From an uncultured Clostridia bacterium (GTDB taxonomy: Bacteria > Bacillota > Clostridia > TANB77 > CAG-508), in NCBI GenBank assembly GCA_947623615.1, contig CANQHH010000059.1, positions 1 to 8,068 on the forward strand: a stretch of DNA of 8,068 nt. Direction: 5' to 3'. This document shows positions 6,723 to 8,068 of the stretch, piece after piece. The stretch's first letter is position 1, and every line of letters begins with the position of its first letter. The notes under the pieces are model-generated. The model was not told the origin of the DNA. It did no database searches and was given only the letters and a program-made list of their open reading frames with translations. A program made the translations under genes and the position numbers.

Positions 6723-7976
6723 TTAAATTATATTCTCTATTGCTTTCATTACACCTATTTTTCCATAATAATATGTAAGTCCTCCTTGCATAAAAGCTGT
6801 ATATGGAGGTCTTATTGGTCCATCACATGATAACTCGATTGATGAGCCCTGTGTAAATGCGCCTGCAGCCATAATAACTTTATTTGTGTATCCTGGCATG
6901 TCCCATGGTTCTGGAATAGAATTTGAATCCACTGGTGACCCCATTTGTATTCCCTGGCAATATTTTATCAATTTTTCTTCATCATTAAAATTTATAGTTT
7001 GTACAATATCAGCCCTATTTTCGTTATATTTAGGACTTACATCAAATCCTAATTTTTCCAAACATCGACTTGCAAATACTGCTGTCTTCAAACTACTTGC
7101 TACAACATTTGGTGCCATAAATAATCCTTGTAAAATAGATTTATTAATTCCTAATGTTGGTCCTACTTCTTTTCCTTCTCCTGGTGCTGTTAATCTTTCT
7201 GCAACTAAATTAATTAATTCTTTTTTTCCTGCTACATAAGCACCATTTGGAGCAATTCCTCCTCCAAGATTTTTTATTAAAGAACCAACAATGATACTAG
7301 CTCCTACTGATAAAGGCTCTTTCTTTCCAACAAATTCGCAATAACAGTTATCTATCATAATTATTACATCTTTGTTTACATCTCTAATAACTTTTATGAC
7401 CCTTTCAAGTTGATCAATGTCAATACTTTTTCTAGAGCTATATCCTTTTGACCTCTGTATCTCTATTACCTTTACATTATCTTTTACTCTTTCCCTTATA
7501 GAATCATAATCAAAATCATCATTTATTAGTTCTATTTGCTCAAAATTAACGCCAAATGACTTTAAAGAACTTGGGTTATCTACAATTCCAATTACTTCAT
7601 CTAATGTATCATATGGCTTTCCTGTTATGCTAAGTAAAGTGTCTCCTGGTCTAAGTAATGCAAATAAAGTAACTGTTAATGCATGTGTTCCGGAAATGAA
7701 CTGCGATCTTACCAAACTATCCTCAGCTTCTAAAACTTGAGCAAATACTTTTTCAATCGTATCTCTTCCTACATCTCCATATCCATAACCTGTTGTGCTT
7801 CCAAAATGCATATCTGAAATTTGATTGTCTTGAAATGCCTTTAAAACCTTAATTGTGTTATATTCACAAATGTCATCAATTTCATTATATATATTTTTTA
7901 CATCTTCTTCTACATCTTGTGCCAATTTAATTATTTCATCCTTTATTCCATATTCCCTATATGCATTACTATTCAT
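6723..7976 (-). CDS. ynbB: Methionine gamma-lyase family PLP enzyme (YnbB / 'aluminium resistance protein' family)
   Basis: The 417 residues match the full length of the Met_gamma_lyase family typified by B. subtilis YnbB. It has the fold-type-I PLP features: 'FGSTTGYGYGDVGRDTIEKV' (58-77), a cofactor-phosphate region 'SGTHALTVTLFALLRPGDTL' (95-114), D209 in 'IMIDNCYCEF' (predicted to pair with the pyridine nitrogen) and K235 in 'GSLIKNLGGGIAPNGAYVAG', the expected Schiff-base lysine. The family signature 'TAPGEGKEVGPTLG' (263-276) and the C-terminal 'DGPIRPPYTAFMQGGLTYYY' (395-414) are also present. Members are predicted carbon-sulfur lyases acting on cysteine or methionine derivatives in the cytoplasm. 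The true substrate is unproven, and the aluminium-resistance name comes from an old phenotype. The ATG has an AGGAG ribosome site 7 bases upstream and lies 14 bases after the previous stop, so the gene belongs to an operon that starts outside the window. Confidence 0.95.
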   Translation of the reverse strand: MNSNAYREYGIKDEIIKLAQDVEEDVKNIYNEIDDICEYNTIKVLKAFQDNQISDMHFGSTTGYGYGDVGRDTIEKVFAQVLEAEDSLVRSQFISGTHALTVTLFALLRPGDTLLSITGKPYDTLDEVIGIVDNPSSLKSFGVNFEQIELINDDFDYDSIRERVKDNVKVIEIQRSKGYSSRKSIDIDQLERVIKVIRDVNKDVIIMIDNCYCEFVGKKEPLSVGASIIVGSLIKNLGGGIAPNGAYVAGKKELINLVAERLTAPGEGKEVGPTLGINKSILQGLFMAPNVVASSLKTAVFASRCLEKLGFDVSPKYNENRADIVQTINFNDEEKLIKYCQGIQMGSPVDSNSIPEPWDMPGYTNKVIMAAGAFTQGSSIELSCDGPIRPPYTAFMQGGLTYYYGKIGVMKAIENII

Positions 7977-7990
7977 TCTATTTCTCCTAA

Positions 7991-8068
7991 TTATTGTATT
8001 TCATCTGTATAATATGAATTTTCATACCATTCTGCTGCTCTATAAAATTTACCTATAAAATCTACATC
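7991..8068 (-). CDS. C-terminal end of an unrecognised protein (5' part beyond the window)
   Basis: On the minus strand, a frame open from the right edge encodes 25 residues ending '...GKFYRAAEWYENSYYTDEIQ' and a TAA at 7991-7993. The stop is 14 bases before the YnbB-like ATG, and the intervening bases hold that gene's ribosome site, which is the spacing expected inside an operon. The tail is aromatic and acidic and matches no family I can name. In B. subtilis the gene before ynbB encodes the GTPase HflX, but this tail is too short to test that. Confidence 0.6.
   Translation of the reverse strand, partial: DVDFIGKFYRAAEWYENSYYTDEIQ

Overview
The window is a stretch of an AT-rich Gram-positive chromosome, most likely a spore-forming member of the Clostridia. 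The main reason is a full-length Spo0A whose receiver domain has the clostridial 'SAVGQDKIT' version of the signalling threonine/serine region. Further support comes from the low G+C, strong purine-rich Shine-Dalgarno sites, TTGACA/TATAAT-type promoters, GTG and TTG starts, and BspA-type surface proteins typical of gut or host-associated Firmicutes. All seven genes lie on the minus strand, so transcription runs from high to low coordinates. I found no RNA gene, CRISPR array, transposon or phage gene.

In transcription order, the right half looks like a housekeeping operon. It starts with the last 25 codons of an unrecognised gene (7991-8068). A PLP-dependent methionine gamma-lyase/YnbB-family protein follows 14 bases later (6723-7976). 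Next is an HI0933-family flavoprotein with a TTG start (5344-6612), then a YigZ/IMPACT-family protein whose ribosome site sits immediately after the previous stop (4696-5328). spo0A (3775-4593) has its own consensus promoter, a GTG start and a strong intrinsic terminator, so it can be expressed alone or by read-through from the operon.

The left half holds two exported, modular, repeat-rich proteins. The first (1183-3522) has a signal peptide, about twelve LRR_5 (BspA-type) repeats with an exact 23-residue period, two copies of a 'YTGK...NGxDY' beta-module around an MBG/YDG-like domain, and two fibronectin-III-like domains. The second (1-1060, cut by the left edge) has a signal peptide, two PPC-like beta domains and the same 'YTGK' module. 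Each has its own consensus promoter, and the two promoters resemble each other beyond the core hexamers. The LRR-gene promoter also carries a possible Spo0A box over its presumed start of transcription.

I do not see an undescribed multi-gene system here. The points most worth a second look are the paired surface proteins with a shared module and similar promoters, and the possible control of one of them by the adjacent spo0A.
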